Below, piece by piece: positions 1-10,500 of a stretch of 64,000 bases of DNA. The notes beneath the pieces are model-generated. The model was not told the DNA's origin. It searched no databases and saw only the letters and a list, made by a program, of their open reading frames with translations. This stretch comes from Branchiostoma lanceolatum (taxonomy: Eukaryota > Chordata > Leptocardii > Amphioxiformes > Branchiostomatidae), in the NCBI RefSeq assembly GCF_035083965.1, contig NC_089724.1:30526435-30590434 (forward strand), given 5' to 3'. Both the position numbers and the translations under genes were made by a program. Every line of letters begins with the position of its first letter. The stretch's first letter is position 1.

Positions 1-35
1 TTTTTTTTTTCCTGTCAATCATTCCATTTTTTTTC

Positions 36-40
36 TATAA
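36..40 (+). promoter_or_regulatory. TATA-like box upstream of 5S genes
   Basis: TATAA lies at -30 to -26 relative to the 5S start at 66 and recurs in nearly every unit of all three arrays. A TATA-like element near -30 is known to help polymerase III initiate on 5S genes in several animals and fungi. Its role here is inferred from position and conservation. Confidence 0.6.
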
Positions 41-65
41 GTAGCCTAACAAAACTGTAGCTTTC

Positions 66-185
66 GCCTACGGCCATATCACGTTGAATACACCCGATCT
101 CGTTCGATCTCGGAAGTTAAGCAACGTCGAGTCCGGTCAGTACTTGGATGGGAGACCGCCTGGGAACACCGGATGCTGTAGGCAT
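66..185 (+). rRNA. 5S ribosomal RNA (reference copy)
   Basis: This is the RNA polymerase III-transcribed 5S component of the large ribosomal subunit. The 5' GCCTACGGC pairs with the 3' GCTGTAGGC as helix I. The internal control region is visible as box A (AGTTAAGCAACG, about base 49), the intermediate element and box C (GTACTTGGATGGGAGACC, about base 80). Length is about 120 nt, the usual eukaryotic size. The exact 3' end (183 to 185) is inferred from helix I and the following T run. I know of no base in this copy that would disable it. Confidence 0.96.
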
Positions 186-188
186 CTC

Positions 189-204
189 TTTTTATTTTTT
201 TTTT
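189..204 (+). terminator. Polymerase III terminator (T5-A-T10)
   Basis: A run of five T, one A and about ten T starts a few bases after the 5S 3' end. Runs of four or more T end polymerase III transcription. The same tract recurs in every unit; on the minus-strand array it reads as A9-A11 and is the main source of unit-length variation. Confidence 0.85.
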
Positions 205-259
205 CCTGTCAATCATTCCATTTTTTTTCTATAAGTAGCCTAACAAAACTGTAGCTTTC

Positions 260-379
260 GCCTACGGCCATATCACGTTGAATACACCCGATCTCGTTCG
301 ATCTCGGAAGTTAAGCAACGTCGAGTCCGGTCAGTACTTGGATGGGAGACCGCCTGGGAACACCGGATGCTGTAGGCAT
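260..379 (+). rRNA. 5S ribosomal RNA
   Basis: Second copy of the left array. It is identical by eye to the copy at 66-185, with the same TATA-like box upstream and T run downstream. Confidence 0.96.
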
Positions 380-453
380 CTCTTTTTATTTTTTTTTTCC
401 TGTCAATCATTCCATTTTTTTTCTATAAGTAGCCTAACAAAACTGTAGCTTTC

Positions 454-573
454 GCCTACGGCCATATCACGTTGAATACACCCGATCTCGTTCGATCTCG
501 GAAGTTAAGCAACGTCGAGTCCGGTCAGTACTTGGATGGGAGACCGCCTGGGAACACCGGATGCTGTAGGCAT
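454..573 (+). rRNA. 5S ribosomal RNA
   Basis: Third copy of the left array, identical by eye to the reference copy, exactly 194 bp after the previous one. Confidence 0.96.
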
Positions 574-647
574 CTCTTTTTATTTTTTTTTTCCTGTCAA
601 TCATTCCATTTTTTTTCTATAAGTAGCCTAACAAAACTGTAGCTTTC

Positions 648-767
648 GCCTACGGCCATATCACGTTGAATACACCCGATCTCGTTCGATCTCGGAAGTT
701 AAGCAACGTCGAGTCCGGTCAGTACTTGGATGGGAGACCGCCTGGGAACACCGGATGCTGTAGGCAT
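648..767 (+). rRNA. 5S ribosomal RNA
   Basis: Fourth and last complete copy of the left array, identical by eye to the reference copy. Confidence 0.96.
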
Positions 768-841
768 CTCTTTTTATTTTTTTTTTCCTGTCAATCATTC
801 CATTTTTTTTCTATAAGTAGCCTAACAAAACTGTAGCTTTC

Positions 842-861
842 GCCTACGGCCATATCACGTT
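842..861 (+). rRNA. 5S ribosomal RNA, first 20 bases only
   Basis: Start of a fifth copy, interrupted after base 20 by the run of N. The remainder of a 5S copy, beginning exactly at base 21, is found right of the second gap at 55242. Confidence 0.93.
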
Positions 862-961
862 NNNNNNNNNNNNNNNNNNNNNNNNNNNNNNNNNNNNNNN
901 NNNNNNNNNNNNNNNNNNNNNNNNNNNNNNNNNNNNNNNNNNNNNNNNNNNNNNNNNNNNN
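862..961. other. Assembly gap (100 N)
   Basis: Exactly 100 N, a conventional scaffold-join length rather than a measured distance. 5S array lies to its left and single-copy DNA to its right. Confidence 0.99.
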
Positions 962-963
962 CA

Positions 964-998
964 GAGATCCCGATCAGAGTCTCTCTCATCGGGATCTC
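964..998. repeat. Small perfect hairpin at contig edge
   Basis: GAGATCCCGAT and its reverse complement are separated by 13 nt directly after the gap. The 11-bp stem may be the end of a palindromic element cut by the contig edge. Confidence 0.5.
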
Positions 999-999
999 T

Positions 1000-1612
1000 A
1001 CAAGGTCCCACCAATCTCTACATTTACTAGTAGTGCTTTATTGATGACAATCTTTCTGCTGGGTTACACACGTAGACGATGTGTCACAGCCATGTAGATG
1101 TCCAATTGTCACTCAAAGTAATTTCACGAGCTCGAGCAAGCAATGGATTTATAAGAAATTAACAAAAACTATGATTCATCATCATGTTCAGCGCATGAAA
1201 CAGTTTACTCAGGCAGGCCATAATTGCTTTTCATAATGTCTTTTGTCTGATAGCCAATCGTTGTGTTCCTGAGTCCCATCCACAACCCATCTCTACAAGG
1301 TCTGACTCTACTATCCTTTTACTGCATGACTGCCTCTGATCTCTTTTCCAGATGGATTCCAGTTCATAGCCACCTTGCACGGATACAATATTCTTTGACG
1401 TAGTGGAATACGTCTTCACTTTGGCACTTTGGTCAAGCAAAATATTCTATACATATATCCTATATATTGAATATATATACATATATTATGTTTACAATAA
1501 CTGAGACAACCCTTCTTCATTTCCATATTGTAGCCTTTATTTGATCATCAAAAATCTCCATTCACTTTCTTACGGAAGTGTCACAAAGTATCCCCTATAT
1601 GTATAATATGTG
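1000..1612. other. No gene recognised
   Basis: AT-rich DNA with TA-rich stretches near 1440-1500. There is no convincing splice-framed exon, RNA gene or repeat boundary. Confidence 0.5.
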
Positions 1613-2704
1613 ACGTTGGGTAACATAAATTCGCCATTTTTCCGATAATGGTTGACTGAAATCAATCTAGCAGAACAATAAACCATCCTTTTTTTCTATT
1701 ATTCTGTCAGTATCATGTACTATCTTTGCACTAATCATATATATGGTAGATTTTGTCTCTAGTCGTGCTGACACCATAATATTTCAACTTAAAACTACCG
1801 TCCGCCGCACGCAAAATGACGGTGTTGTCGGACAGGTGTGAACATTATTTCGGGAGAGAAGATTCGTCTTGAATATCTTACCGCTAATTACATTTTATAC
1901 AGCAGCTATTCGTTCCATCCTTGGCTTGAGGAGAGTGCAATGGATATAGACGTGTCCAAGTAAAAAAAAATACACGAAAAAAACGGCCGTACCACACACA
2001 TCAGGCCTTCGGTAACATCCCGTTTGTTGAGTCGGTAGAACGTCACTCAAAGTCGATCCCCACCGTCATGGCAACGTGTACATTATTCGTGGGAAGTTAG
2101 CTGGATGCCGTAGCAATGGTTATACTACTATGTCCATGTGTTCCTTGTTGTGTTAGGAGCAAACTTTGAGGAAAATATCGTCTTCAGTCCACTATCACAC
2201 GCAACATTTAGACAAAAAAGTGTTCCTCGCAAACGTTTGTCGTCTGCTTGACGACAGGATTCTGGGTAATAATATATAATATGGCGGCGGGAAAATACAC
2301 GTGCCGTAGGTTGTAGCAACAAAGAGGAGTTTTGATGATTGGTCCGCACACTTAGAATCCAGTTGCAGGTTAGCAAAAGAGATTGTAATAAGTTGTCTTG
2401 TAAATAATTGTGTTTAGCAGGCAGGAGATGTGACATTTGTCCTATAAACCAGCGAACAACCGTGCAGTGTGATTCTCCCACGAAGCCCCCAGATTCTGTC
2501 AATAAGGGACGGAGAGTTTTTGACGTCGCCAACTTCTAATGCATGGTTATCGAAGCTTTTCAGCCAGTGTTCTGAATACGTTAGTTTATCCGGTTTGCAT
2601 TGCTGGCGTTATAACTGATTTTGCATCTAGCACATATCCCTAAAATACACCGTTTCAAAAAATGGCGAATTTAAGTACCCCGCGAATTTATGTTAACCAA
2701 CGTT
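1613..2704. mobile_element. Possible non-autonomous DNA transposon of about 1.1 kb
   Basis: The left end (ACGTTGGGTAACATAAATTC) recurs as its near reverse complement at the right end (about 2680-2704), giving imperfect terminal inverted repeats of about 22 bp around 1.1 kb. The interior has an open stretch on the minus strand (2128-2532) with no ATG at its start and no recognisable domain, so I do not call it a gene. No clear target duplication is seen. It could also be two unrelated copies of a short repeat facing each other. Confidence 0.4.
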
Positions 2705-3299
2705 ATATCATTCCTGTCATATTTGTCAAAAAGCTATTTTTGTGGTTACCATGCAATAATATTAGTTGATATAAGGCCACATTTATTTGATTACATAGAT
2801 TACATCTGCGTGTGTATCAATTTTTGTCATTTCCCAAAAAGTTTTCGGCTATATTGTAAGTCATACAAAGCAGCAGCAAAATTTATGCTGTCAATCGCAA
2901 AAAAAAATTGAAAAATGGATACTAATGTTCTTGAATGCCAAAGTCAATTCCAAAGTCAAAGAAGAAGATGATGTGAAAAACAAAAATCAACAATCTATTA
3001 TTTGGCATAACATACTCTGTGTTAAGATTCATTCATCCTTCCTGACCGTGTAGATTTTTAAAAAGAAGGCAATTTTTTTAAAATTGCGCGCTCGCATTAG
3101 TTTTGGGGTTCCCAGGGGACGTCATCCATGCAATCAAATCAATCCATGCAATCAAATGGCCTAATTATTATAAAAATTAGAATGATAGTATTAGGAAGAA
3201 ACAATTCCTGCAGTTTCCTGCACTCTATAAGATCATCCTTCTGTGTTATAAAGTGACAGAAAGAACTTGGTGAATATCGCTCAATTTTATTCAATCAAG
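2705..3299. other. No gene recognised
   Basis: AT-rich sequence without supported exons or RNA genes. Confidence 0.45.
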
Positions 3300-3305
3300 T
3301 TTTAA

Positions 3306-3543
3306 CCCTTAAGCTGCCAGGTTTTTTAGCCAAGTAAAAATCAAAAATGTTTGACCCCTGACCTCCCTCACGAAACCCGCGAAACACCCGGCGGCGCTAA
3401 CTCCCCTAACTTCCCGGCTTCGCGCGCTACACGCACGCAAAGCTGTTTTGTTCTGGGGAATACCCTATCCCGGTTATAACCGGGTCCAGCACACAAGGCA
3501 TATTTCTGTATCCCTAATTAAGTCGGGACTGGCAGCTTAAGGG
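3306..3543. mobile_element. MITE with 17-bp terminal inverted repeats
   Basis: The ends are CCCTTAAGCTGCCAG and its reverse complement. They are flanked on both sides by TTTTAA (3300-3305 and 3544-3549), a clean target-site duplication that contains the TTAA used by piggyBac-type elements. The 238-bp interior is GC-rich and non-coding. A piggyBac-like origin is inferred from the TTAA core only. Confidence 0.7.
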
Positions 3544-3549
3544 TTTTAA

Positions 3550-4396
3550 GCAACGGCTGAGTGTTTTATGAGATTTATTTCATTTTATGTTCTGCAGTGT
3601 GATACCAATAATATATGCTTTTTATGAGCAATGGATGATAAGATACCTAGTAAGTTTGTTCTAACACCCACTTCAATTGCTTACAACATGGTAGTAGCTA
3701 TTATAAAAAGTTGATATTAGCAATATATTTTGAGCCCTGATACCACCAGGCCACGGCTAGTCTCAGCTAATTGATAAAAAGAGCGATAGTAATGAGAATA
3801 AGAAATCCAAAGTTGCACATTAAACTGCATTCTTCTTTCTTTTGATGGCTTGTTCTTACAGGAAAGTCAATGATAATTGTGTAGAATTGTACCATACCTT
3901 CACTATAGACTGATAACAATGTCATTTATCTAGCTATGATAAAATGGGCTAACTAAACTTGTTACTGTATAGTTGACCTAATATTCACGGTAGTAAAGTT
4001 CAAGGTGTAAGGTGCACAGTGTAAGGAAAATGGACATTTTCACTGAACTTTAACTTCACGGCGGCAGCAAGTGATTTACAGAACGGTTGTGTGATGGAAT
4101 CATATATCAACACGGTTATTTTCACAGTGATGATAAGTTCAAGGTACAGAGGTGACAGTGACAACATTGAAAAAAAGTTACAGTAAAAGAAACAATAATT
4201 ACAGTAACGTGTGGACCAAAACTCTGTATCACTTGTAATATGTATAGTGTATGTGTTTATGCGATCTGCTTCTAAGCGAAGAAATGATGGCTGTCGAGCC
4301 TCAGAAGTCGACAGATGTTTTTGCCAATGGTTGTTCCTCCTGAATCAGACACAAAAGACGAGAGTTTGATTTGCACCAGGGTTAAGATGAGATATG
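3550..4396. other. No gene recognised
   Basis: Low-complexity and AT-rich non-coding DNA. A segment about 3975-4140 resembles dispersed fragments with repeated CACGG/CACAGTG motifs but has no defined ends. Confidence 0.4.
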
Positions 4397-4665
4397 AAGC
4401 CACTGTCACACAGTCAACGAGCTTCAGTTGTATATTTTGTTGATTCCCAAAAGGTCGCCAGGTTTTATGATCAATAGATGGTCGCTGAGAGTTTTTGCCT
4501 GAAAATCTACCCAACGGGTCCATGACCTGAAAACACATTGTCCGATCCTTAAAAATCGTGTCGATCAAGAGAACACCAGGTGTATTACTGCTCAAAATGT
4601 CATTTAGAACTTGTTTAGAGCCAATGTCATGTGGAGCATTTTTCGTGCTGTGTGACAGGGGCTTT
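4397..4665. mobile_element. MITE of the AAGCC-CTGTCACACAG family
   Basis: The left end AAGCCACTGTCACACAG matches the reverse complement of the right end (AAGCCCCTGTCACACAG), giving about 17-bp imperfect terminal repeats around a 269-bp element. The open stretch across it on the minus strand is incidental. Related ends occur at 14313-14645, 20361, 24424-24777 and 27515-28825. Confidence 0.6.
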
Positions 4666-5310
4666 AACGGCAGGTAGACATGGAAGAAAGATTTACTCAA
4701 TAACCAGCTGTATGAATACCTTCGCCAAGAAGGTCATGTTTTTTTGGTTGTTTGTGGACAGCTCAAGAATTTGTGACTGAGTCTTAATGATATGTGGTAT
4801 GTTGATAGGTATTGGTAGAATGAAGGACAGGTTTGATTATGGGACCCTTGTCGTCTTTCTATTATAATGGAACTACAAGCTTCTTGGCTTTGTATCTTTT
4901 ACTATGAAATCAGGTATTCAATGCAAACATTTAAGGCATTAATCTATGGGGAAAAAGAGAGCTGAAAAACGTACAAGGTGAACAGGCTCAGCAGCAGCCA
5001 GCATTGTCTCCTGGTCCTGTGTTTTGGAAACAAACCTATTTTTTTAAAATATACATTGTTGTTTTATGTTATTGCAAGAATAAGTTCGTTGAATAAAATA
5101 ACTCTAGATCAACAAAGATACCCAACAACAACATAGAATTTAAATAATGAGAAGAACAATTACAAAGTAATCAGTCTACCTAGATCAGAATTAAGGGCAC
5201 ATAGAATGATAGACAATGCTGTATGGTGATAAAAATGTTATCTATTTCTGTTTTCAGATATACAAAATAAACGCACTTGAATTGATGTCTTAGTTTTGGC
5301 CATGATATGC
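4666..5310. other. No gene recognised
   Basis: Non-coding sequence downstream of the second lectin exon pair. It may include its 3' untranslated region, but no clear polyadenylation signal was fixed. Confidence 0.35.
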
Positions 5311-5521
5311 TAACCCCTATTAACATTAATCCGCCAGGTTACAGAAATTTGCCACTTTGAAAAACAGTGGGGTTAAGAGATCTCTAGTGCAGCACCCCCA
5401 GGTATGTACAGTATAGATATACAGGAGTGCATTATACTGGCCATGGGGTGTGTTGGGTTGGGGATCTGTTTGGACGTATCTTTTCAGGGTGGCAGAATTA
5501 TGTACCCTGGTGGAACTATGT
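5311..5521 (+). repeat. Dispersed repeat, copy 1 (about 210 bp)
   Basis: Shares about 200 bp in the same orientation with 15082-15288, including ATTAATCCGCC, CTAGTGCAGCACCCCCAGG and AATTATGTACCCTGGTG. The copies differ at many bases, so this is an older dispersed repeat. No terminal repeats or coding capacity seen. Confidence 0.6.
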
Positions 5522-5619
5522 TTGTACTATGTGATATTTAGCCAAGACTACTTCATGTGATTTCGTTGCACAACCAATCACAATTGTACAGCCAAACTTT
5601 GCCCATGTGAAATGTATTG

Positions 5620-5757
5620 TTACCTACCAATCTGACAGATGAACATCTTTTGGTAGGTGCAGTAAGTGTCGTCCCACTTGTAACCCTTGCCGGCCCAGAA
5701 CTGCACACAGTCGCTGTCTCCTGGTTCATTTGGAGCCCAGTTGGTAAACCTGCAGTC
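5620..5757 (-). CDS. C-type lectin domain B, second exon (terminal)
   Basis: Translation gives the C-terminal half of a C-type lectin-like domain: FTNWAPNEPGD, CVQFWAG, WDDTYC and FICQ, ending in a stop codon (5620-5622). The exon starts after an AG acceptor in phase 0 and has 45 codons plus stop. The conserved cysteines and the WDD (WND-type) calcium-ligand motif are present, while the EPN/QPD sugar-specificity motif reads EPG, so sugar preference cannot be predicted. It pairs with the exon at 6456-6709 and closely resembles lectin domain A at 13306-13452. Confidence 0.8.
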   Translation of the reverse strand, partial: DCRFTNWAPNEPGDSDCVQFWAGKGYKWDDTYCTYQKMFICQIGR

Positions 5758-5992
5758 CTGTCATTTTAAAAAATATGCTTTTGATGAGTATGAGAATTAG
5801 TAACCCGTTCAATAACATTTATTGCTGTCAGAGTATCGGGCATGATTATAGTAGATTGATATAGGTTTAAATGTTTTATCACCTTTCCTTTGACTTTGTG
5901 ACCAATATACATGCCGACGGCATCTTCATCTGTATAGGATAAAGATTGATAGGAGCACTTGTCACTGCAAGTTAAAAACTAGATACTGTAAA

Positions 5993-6374
5993 TCTTAAAT
6001 GTTCTCGGTGGTTTCATTTTTGTGGTAACCTCTTACCATAATTAAATCCTGACACCACCAATAGGTGTTTGATATTTCTACCATACTACAGACTTATTTC
6101 AGTTCCAAGGAAAACCTCCCGTCCCTTCCCGTTGCGAAGTCAAGCCCCGCAAAAATTGACGAATTTACAGTTATTGCTGTAATGTAAGGTTATGCTGTAA
6201 ATGCCTTTTTAAAGGAGAAAATAGATTATTTGCAGCGGCATTAAGTTATCGATAGCCCCATAGTCACATAATATACAGTAGTGAAAACGCCAGTTGTTTT
6301 CAGTTCGCGGTGAATCAGTCACCACAAAAATTGTGAGCATTAACCCACCGCAAAATATTCTGGGATTACAGTAT
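5993..6374. mobile_element. MITE in the lectin B intron
   Basis: The ends start with ATACTGTAA and its reverse complement, followed by related inner sequence (CGGTGG, TTTTTGTGGT) in inverted orientation. Element length is about 382 bp. It sits in the intron between the two exons of lectin domain B. Superfamily is not assigned. Confidence 0.5.
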
Positions 6375-6455
6375 TTTACAACTGAGGATTCACTAAAGCG
6401 ATTGTCAATCATATACTGGACACTAGTACTACCGGTACTACTACATGTGCCTTAC

Positions 6456-6709
6456 CTTCAAAGGGGTGCCGTCACTGTACTTGTAGACACCTGTGTAGAG
6501 TTTGTCCACGCCTATCCACATGTTCACACGTCCTGCGGACTTGGCCAGGTTGACCAGGTGGTCGTTTGTAGCTGCTGTCTTCTGAAAAGCCAGTGTTCCT
6601 CCGTCGTTGGCACATGTCGCATGGGCGAGGCGATAGGCCTTTTTCTCAGTGAAGACTTTGTAGCACGTGTCTCCGAATTTCTCGTAGCCGTCCGGGCATT
6701 TCGGTGGAC
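6456..6709 (-). CDS. C-type lectin domain B, first exon
   Basis: The exon runs from an acceptor ending CCCAG at 6710-6712 to a donor GTAAG at 6455. It enters in phase 1 and leaves in phase 0, the same phases as lectin A exon 1. Translation shows CPDGYEKFGDTCYKVFTEKK, AHATCANDGG, VNMWIGVDKL and YKYSDGTPLK, the standard N-terminal half of a C-type lectin fold with its first cysteines and WIG core. No signal-peptide exon for a separate gene was found between it and 13306. It could be an alternative terminal module of the upstream gene, the remnant of a second gene copy, or part of a gene whose 5' exons I missed. Confidence 0.8.
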
Positions 6710-7296
6710 CTGGGTTTTTTTTTAGAAAACAAACTAAATTATCCGCTCTTAAGAACTTTTTTCCGTGCGAAGTTTGATGAGAGGCAAAAATGTAAATTGT
6801 GAGCACTAGGCAAATGGTCTGTTTTCTATTAAAACATGTAACGTTATGTAACGTTATAAAACATGCTGGCTAAACCGGTCTTTCAGCACCAAGGACAGTA
6901 TCCTGCCATGTACGATAGACTGCCAGGTGTCATTCTTAAGTAAAAATCTGCTGAACAGAACCATACCTATACAAATTGCTTTGCTGCACATGTATGCATT
7001 TCAGTAGTGTTCATGTACAACGTACATGTAGATCGTATTATTCTATATATTGGGCTCAATATATACGTTGTAATTTCTGAAACGAAGTCAAAAGGTATGT
7101 AATATGGATCATATCATACAATATGAAAGATCAGACATCGACAGCGTTACAGAAAGCTAATGAAAAAAGCAAGATAGCTAAGTGCATTGCCTCACATCTT
7201 CTCAGCAAGGGTGCTATAAACTTCTTCAATCATTATCGTCATGATCATTTTCTATCAACTAATTAAAATCCTCCCACACCATAAGGTGTATATAGT

Positions 7297-8327
7297 CCAT
7301 GGGCCAGGTCCCTCAAAATAGCCATTTGGTACCAAACAGAGGGACAAAGGGTGACTTACTTTTTTGAAAAGGTTGATTCCTCTACTTTATAATTATGCAT
7401 GATAATAATGTCAAAAGTCCAGCTTTTTAGGAATTATCACGTGATATGGTGACGTCATCAAAATGGACTTCGATTTTTGGGACTTAATTCAGAGGACTGG
7501 GACAAAATATCAAACATCGATGATTTTCGGTGAAAATCGGTTTGCAAGCAAATGATACCACAGGAATCACGAAATAGTATGTTTTTGGTCGATAATTTGA
7601 CTCTATAAGAAGCTTTGAGTCTTTTAAGTCCATTTTTGGGGGTAATTTTGTGTAAAAAAATGTATTGTTTACTTTTACAATCAGGCATTTATTTGGGCTA
7701 CCTATGGGGTCTTGTGTTATACATTATGTTGATAGGCCATATCATTTTCTGCATTTTGGGCTTTGAATCAACAAAATCCGTCAAAAATATCAGGAGTTAT
7801 AAGGGTTTTAAGAATTACACCCAACGGCCATGTTATCAAATCGCCGCAAATATCACAATGCATCATGGGTAATTTTAAGAGGGTCTGTCTGTAAAATACC
7901 TAGTAGCAAAGGACAAAATGTCGATTTAAAAAAAAAATTTGGGCGGTAGTAAGGCCTTGGTGCAATTGTAGAAAATGGGTAAGTTTTGGGTTAACTGGTG
8001 GTCACCGGTTGCCATGGAAACGGTCATTTTTAAAGATGGCGAATTTGTATCTGCAAAGGCTCAATCTCGTCAGGAATACACCATCTTTGGCCTACAGAAA
8101 CGCCAACTAATTAACATATATTCTACATGCCTGTAACATATACTTAACATCTTTATCTTGATTTAAATTATTTATAAACTTGCATAGTTATATGTTTCAA
8201 GGTGCAGTAAATGTTTAGACATAACCTGTTTTGATTGATTTTTGATATTGACTTTTGACAAAAAGCTGTTATTCGGGAATTCTTAGCGATCAGTAGGGCA
8301 GATCTATTTGGTTGATATACGGTCAAG
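7297..8327 (+). repeat. Inverted 1-kb repeat, arm 1
   Basis: About 1.03 kb is nearly identical to the reverse complement of 11826-12835. Homology starts near the TAGTCCATGGGCC motif and ends near GATATACGGTCAA. The open stretch inside (7458-7688 minus) is mirrored in the other arm (12459-12680 plus) and resembles no family I know. The ends are not terminal inverted repeats, so it is best called two copies of a dispersed element lying head to head about 3.5 kb apart. Confidence 0.8.
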
Positions 8328-8412
8328 TTACAGTTTGAACCTATGAGATACACCCTAGCGGACTTCTGGCGGCTAAACCGTTGCTAACTGCGTTCAGCGG
8401 TTGTAAAAAAAT

Positions 8413-8540
8413 TTGAAACTCAATGAGGCACTGCACTTGAAGAGCATAGTGCTGGTGTTCGACCAGGCACTATACGCAAAAGCTACAGATATCATATGGA
8501 AGCACTCTCATACATTTAAGGACATTGTTCCAACTCTTCT
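8413..8540 (+). pseudogene. Fragment of an unidentified repetitive coding sequence
   Basis: A short frame reads ...IVLVFDQALYAKATDIIWK..., which resembles uncharacterised multicopy proteins I recall from amphioxus and cnidarian genomes. The match is from memory, not from a search. It then runs into a CATT microsatellite (8547-8570) and loses sense. No function is proposed. Confidence 0.25.
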
Positions 8541-8546
8541 GTCTGT

Positions 8547-8570
8547 CATTCATTCATTCATTCATTCATT
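8547..8570. repeat. Microsatellite (CATT)n
   Basis: Six tandem CATT units, perfect by eye. Confidence 0.9.
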
Positions 8571-8659
8571 GGAAAGAGATTCCAAGATGCTGGTTGAGAG
8601 ATATATGCGAAGAATCACACTCAAGCAGAAAAGATTGTGTTCTATGGCCTTATCTTAAT

Positions 8660-9812
8660 AAGGCCACATCACGCACTCTCTACCTCTATTTGATAAACTT
8701 AGAATTTTGAATATTTTTGACATAAACAGATTTCAACTTGCTCTTTTCACAGCCAAATTCATTAACCATAATCTGCCTGATACATTTATTAATTTGACGA
8801 CTTTATTAATCAGGGCTCGAAATAGTGGGTGCATGTGCACCTGTGTGCACCCAAAATTGGAACTGTGCACCTAATTTTTGACTGTGGGTGCACCAGTGCA
8901 CCTAGATATCTTGTAGCCGATAGGATAAGAGTACTATTGTACACTAGTATACAGAATATCCTTTAAATGCAAGTATCAGAAAAAGTCATATAAACTTTTG
9001 TTGAACTTTATTTGATGTATCACTTGCTTGAAATTTTAAGGTTAGTTATAGAATTACAGATTGAACTTTGTAATTTTGTTTTGCTGACATTCAACTTTAT
9101 TCTATATGGTGCACCCAAAATTCTTTCTGTGCACCTTATTTTTTGCGTTGGGTGCACCAGTACACCTATTTCCAAAGATGAATTTCGAGCCCTGTTAATT
9201 TTCGCTCCCAGTTTCACAATTATCAAACACGTCAAAGCTCAAAGTTACACATCCCTCTATTCAGAACTTCTTTAGCCCAAATGAGTGTAAAGTTCAAATC
9301 CATCAATGTTTGGAATAGTCTCCCCACTCCCTAAAGAATTTTACTTCTGTGATAACCTTCAAATGTCATCTTCGAGCTCATCTTCTATCAAATCCCAACT
9401 ACTTCTAAACATTCTTCTTAATACAGTATATCTCTGGTCTGGTCATGATTTGATTAGATATGCCTTGATTGTTCTTATAAGTTTGTTAACATTTTGAGAA
9501 AGGTTCTATTGTACTTTAAAATTTCTGGTCTTGGCTAATAATAATTTCTTACTTTTAATCTGTATTATATTATCAGTATTCGATTTTTCGTTATATAGTT
9601 GTTCATTATGTTTATTTCATCATTTGTTATACCTTAGTTCGTTATTTATCATATCACTCTTGTAATCGTCATTTGTTAAGTTAAAAGGAGGAGGGCTTCT
9701 ATAAACCTTGCAGGCTTGTTGCCTCCCCCTGCACATTCTTTTGTACTTTCAATCAATTCATTATTGTTTTTGTTTTTATGTGCAAATAAATGAAACAACA
9801 AAAAAAAAAACA
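8660..9812 (+). mobile_element. LINE 3' end (CR1/L2-like), with a nested element
   Basis: Translated pieces match the C-terminal part of non-LTR reverse transcriptases: KLRILNIFDINRFQLALF before the insertion, then HNYQTR and VWNSLP after it. A 3' untranslated region follows with a GGGCTTCT...CCTCCCCCTG hairpin of the kind common in CR1/L2 tails, then AATAAA and an A-rich tail (about 9786-9812). It is 5'-truncated and not coding-competent, and is interrupted by a hAT-like element at 8811-9194. Confidence 0.65.
8811..9194. mobile_element. hAT-like non-autonomous element inserted in the LINE
   Basis: The ends are CAGGGCTCGAAAT and ATTTCGAGCCCTG. They are flanked by TTAAT on both sides (8806-8810, 9195-9199), a 5-bp target duplication. 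The interior repeats GTGCACC motifs. CAGGG ends fit hAT elements, although the usual hAT duplication is 8 bp, so the superfamily is tentative. A second copy, inverted, is at 19985-20358. Confidence 0.7.
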
Positions 9813-10240
9813 AGTAAATTTTATGGATGACACCAGCGCGCACATTGATTTTCGCCAGATTTTGAAATTTAAAAGATTTTATCCATCAGCAATGGTCAAT
9901 ATACCGATAATGGGGCTAAATGTTGCGAATGTTGCCTGTCAGTTCCATCGCTAGAACGTTCTATATGCTGTAACAGTTGTACTCGTCGGAATGTTGAAAA
10001 ATCTGTAGAAATAATGTTGTAAAATTAGTGTGTATGCAATCTCCAAAAAAGATTGCTCCTCTTCACAAGCTTACAGGAACACACACATACACAGTACAGC
10101 CCTCATACCTAACTTGTAGTTGGAATTAGTTTGTAATTGCTGTGCCATTATATTGTCAACAACTTGTAATTGCAACTGGCCGATGTGTTATTCTTGAATG
10201 AAACAATTCGATAACAAGGTCAGATGAAGTAACTTACCGG
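9813..10240. other. No gene recognised
   Basis: Non-coding sequence after the LINE tail, without recognised features. Confidence 0.45.
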
Positions 10241-10500
10241 TATGCCATGCGGTTTAGGTAGACCATTGTCTAGCTGTCTGTCCGTTGAAGACAGAATAAA
10301 AAGGCGGGGGATTTCCGAGATGTGTCTTTATTGAGACGGTCAGGACAGTGGAGAGAACTTCAGTTGAGGTTAAGTGAACAGAGCCAGCATTGTGTAGTCA
10401 CAGTCAGTCTGCCCCATGACTCAGGGGAGTCCAGTGCCTAGTGTACGGAAAACCTTGTCTCTGCGTTCTTGATGTGCTATGCAAACCCGGATGTAAATTT
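10240..10500 (-). other. Exon-like stretch with polyadenylation signal
   Basis: On the minus strand there is an AATAAA hexamer near 10330 and, downstream, a short ATG frame (MVYLNRMAY) directly followed by a good donor site, GTAAGT (about 10232-10237). The frame would leave in phase 2, which does not fit the phase-1 acceptor of lectin B. It may be an untranslated exon, a promoter region or part of an old repeat. I could not decide. Confidence 0.25.

Larger units (their letters stand above)
1..861 (+). repeat. Tandem 5S rDNA array, left piece
   Basis: Four complete and one truncated 5S rRNA gene repeat with an exact 194-bp period (starts at 66, 260, 454, 648 and 842). Each unit is a gene of about 120 nt and a spacer of about 74 nt holding a T-rich tract, a TATA-like box and a second T run. 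The copies look identical by eye. The last copy is cut after its 20th base by the N gap, and the sequence right of the second gap resumes at base 21 of the same unit. Confidence 0.97.

Noticed and set aside
2128-2532. 134-codon open frame on the minus strand
   Set aside because: No ATG at its start, no domain, no splice support; it lies inside a probable transposon.
4272-4700. 142-codon open frame on the minus strand
   Set aside because: It overlaps a MITE with terminal inverted repeats; composition is not gene-like.
5883-5929. Small exon candidate between the lectin B exons (VGMYIGHKVKGK)
   Set aside because: It has AG and GT borders but is 47 bp long, which would break the phase-0 junction between the two lectin exons; lectin A has no such exon.
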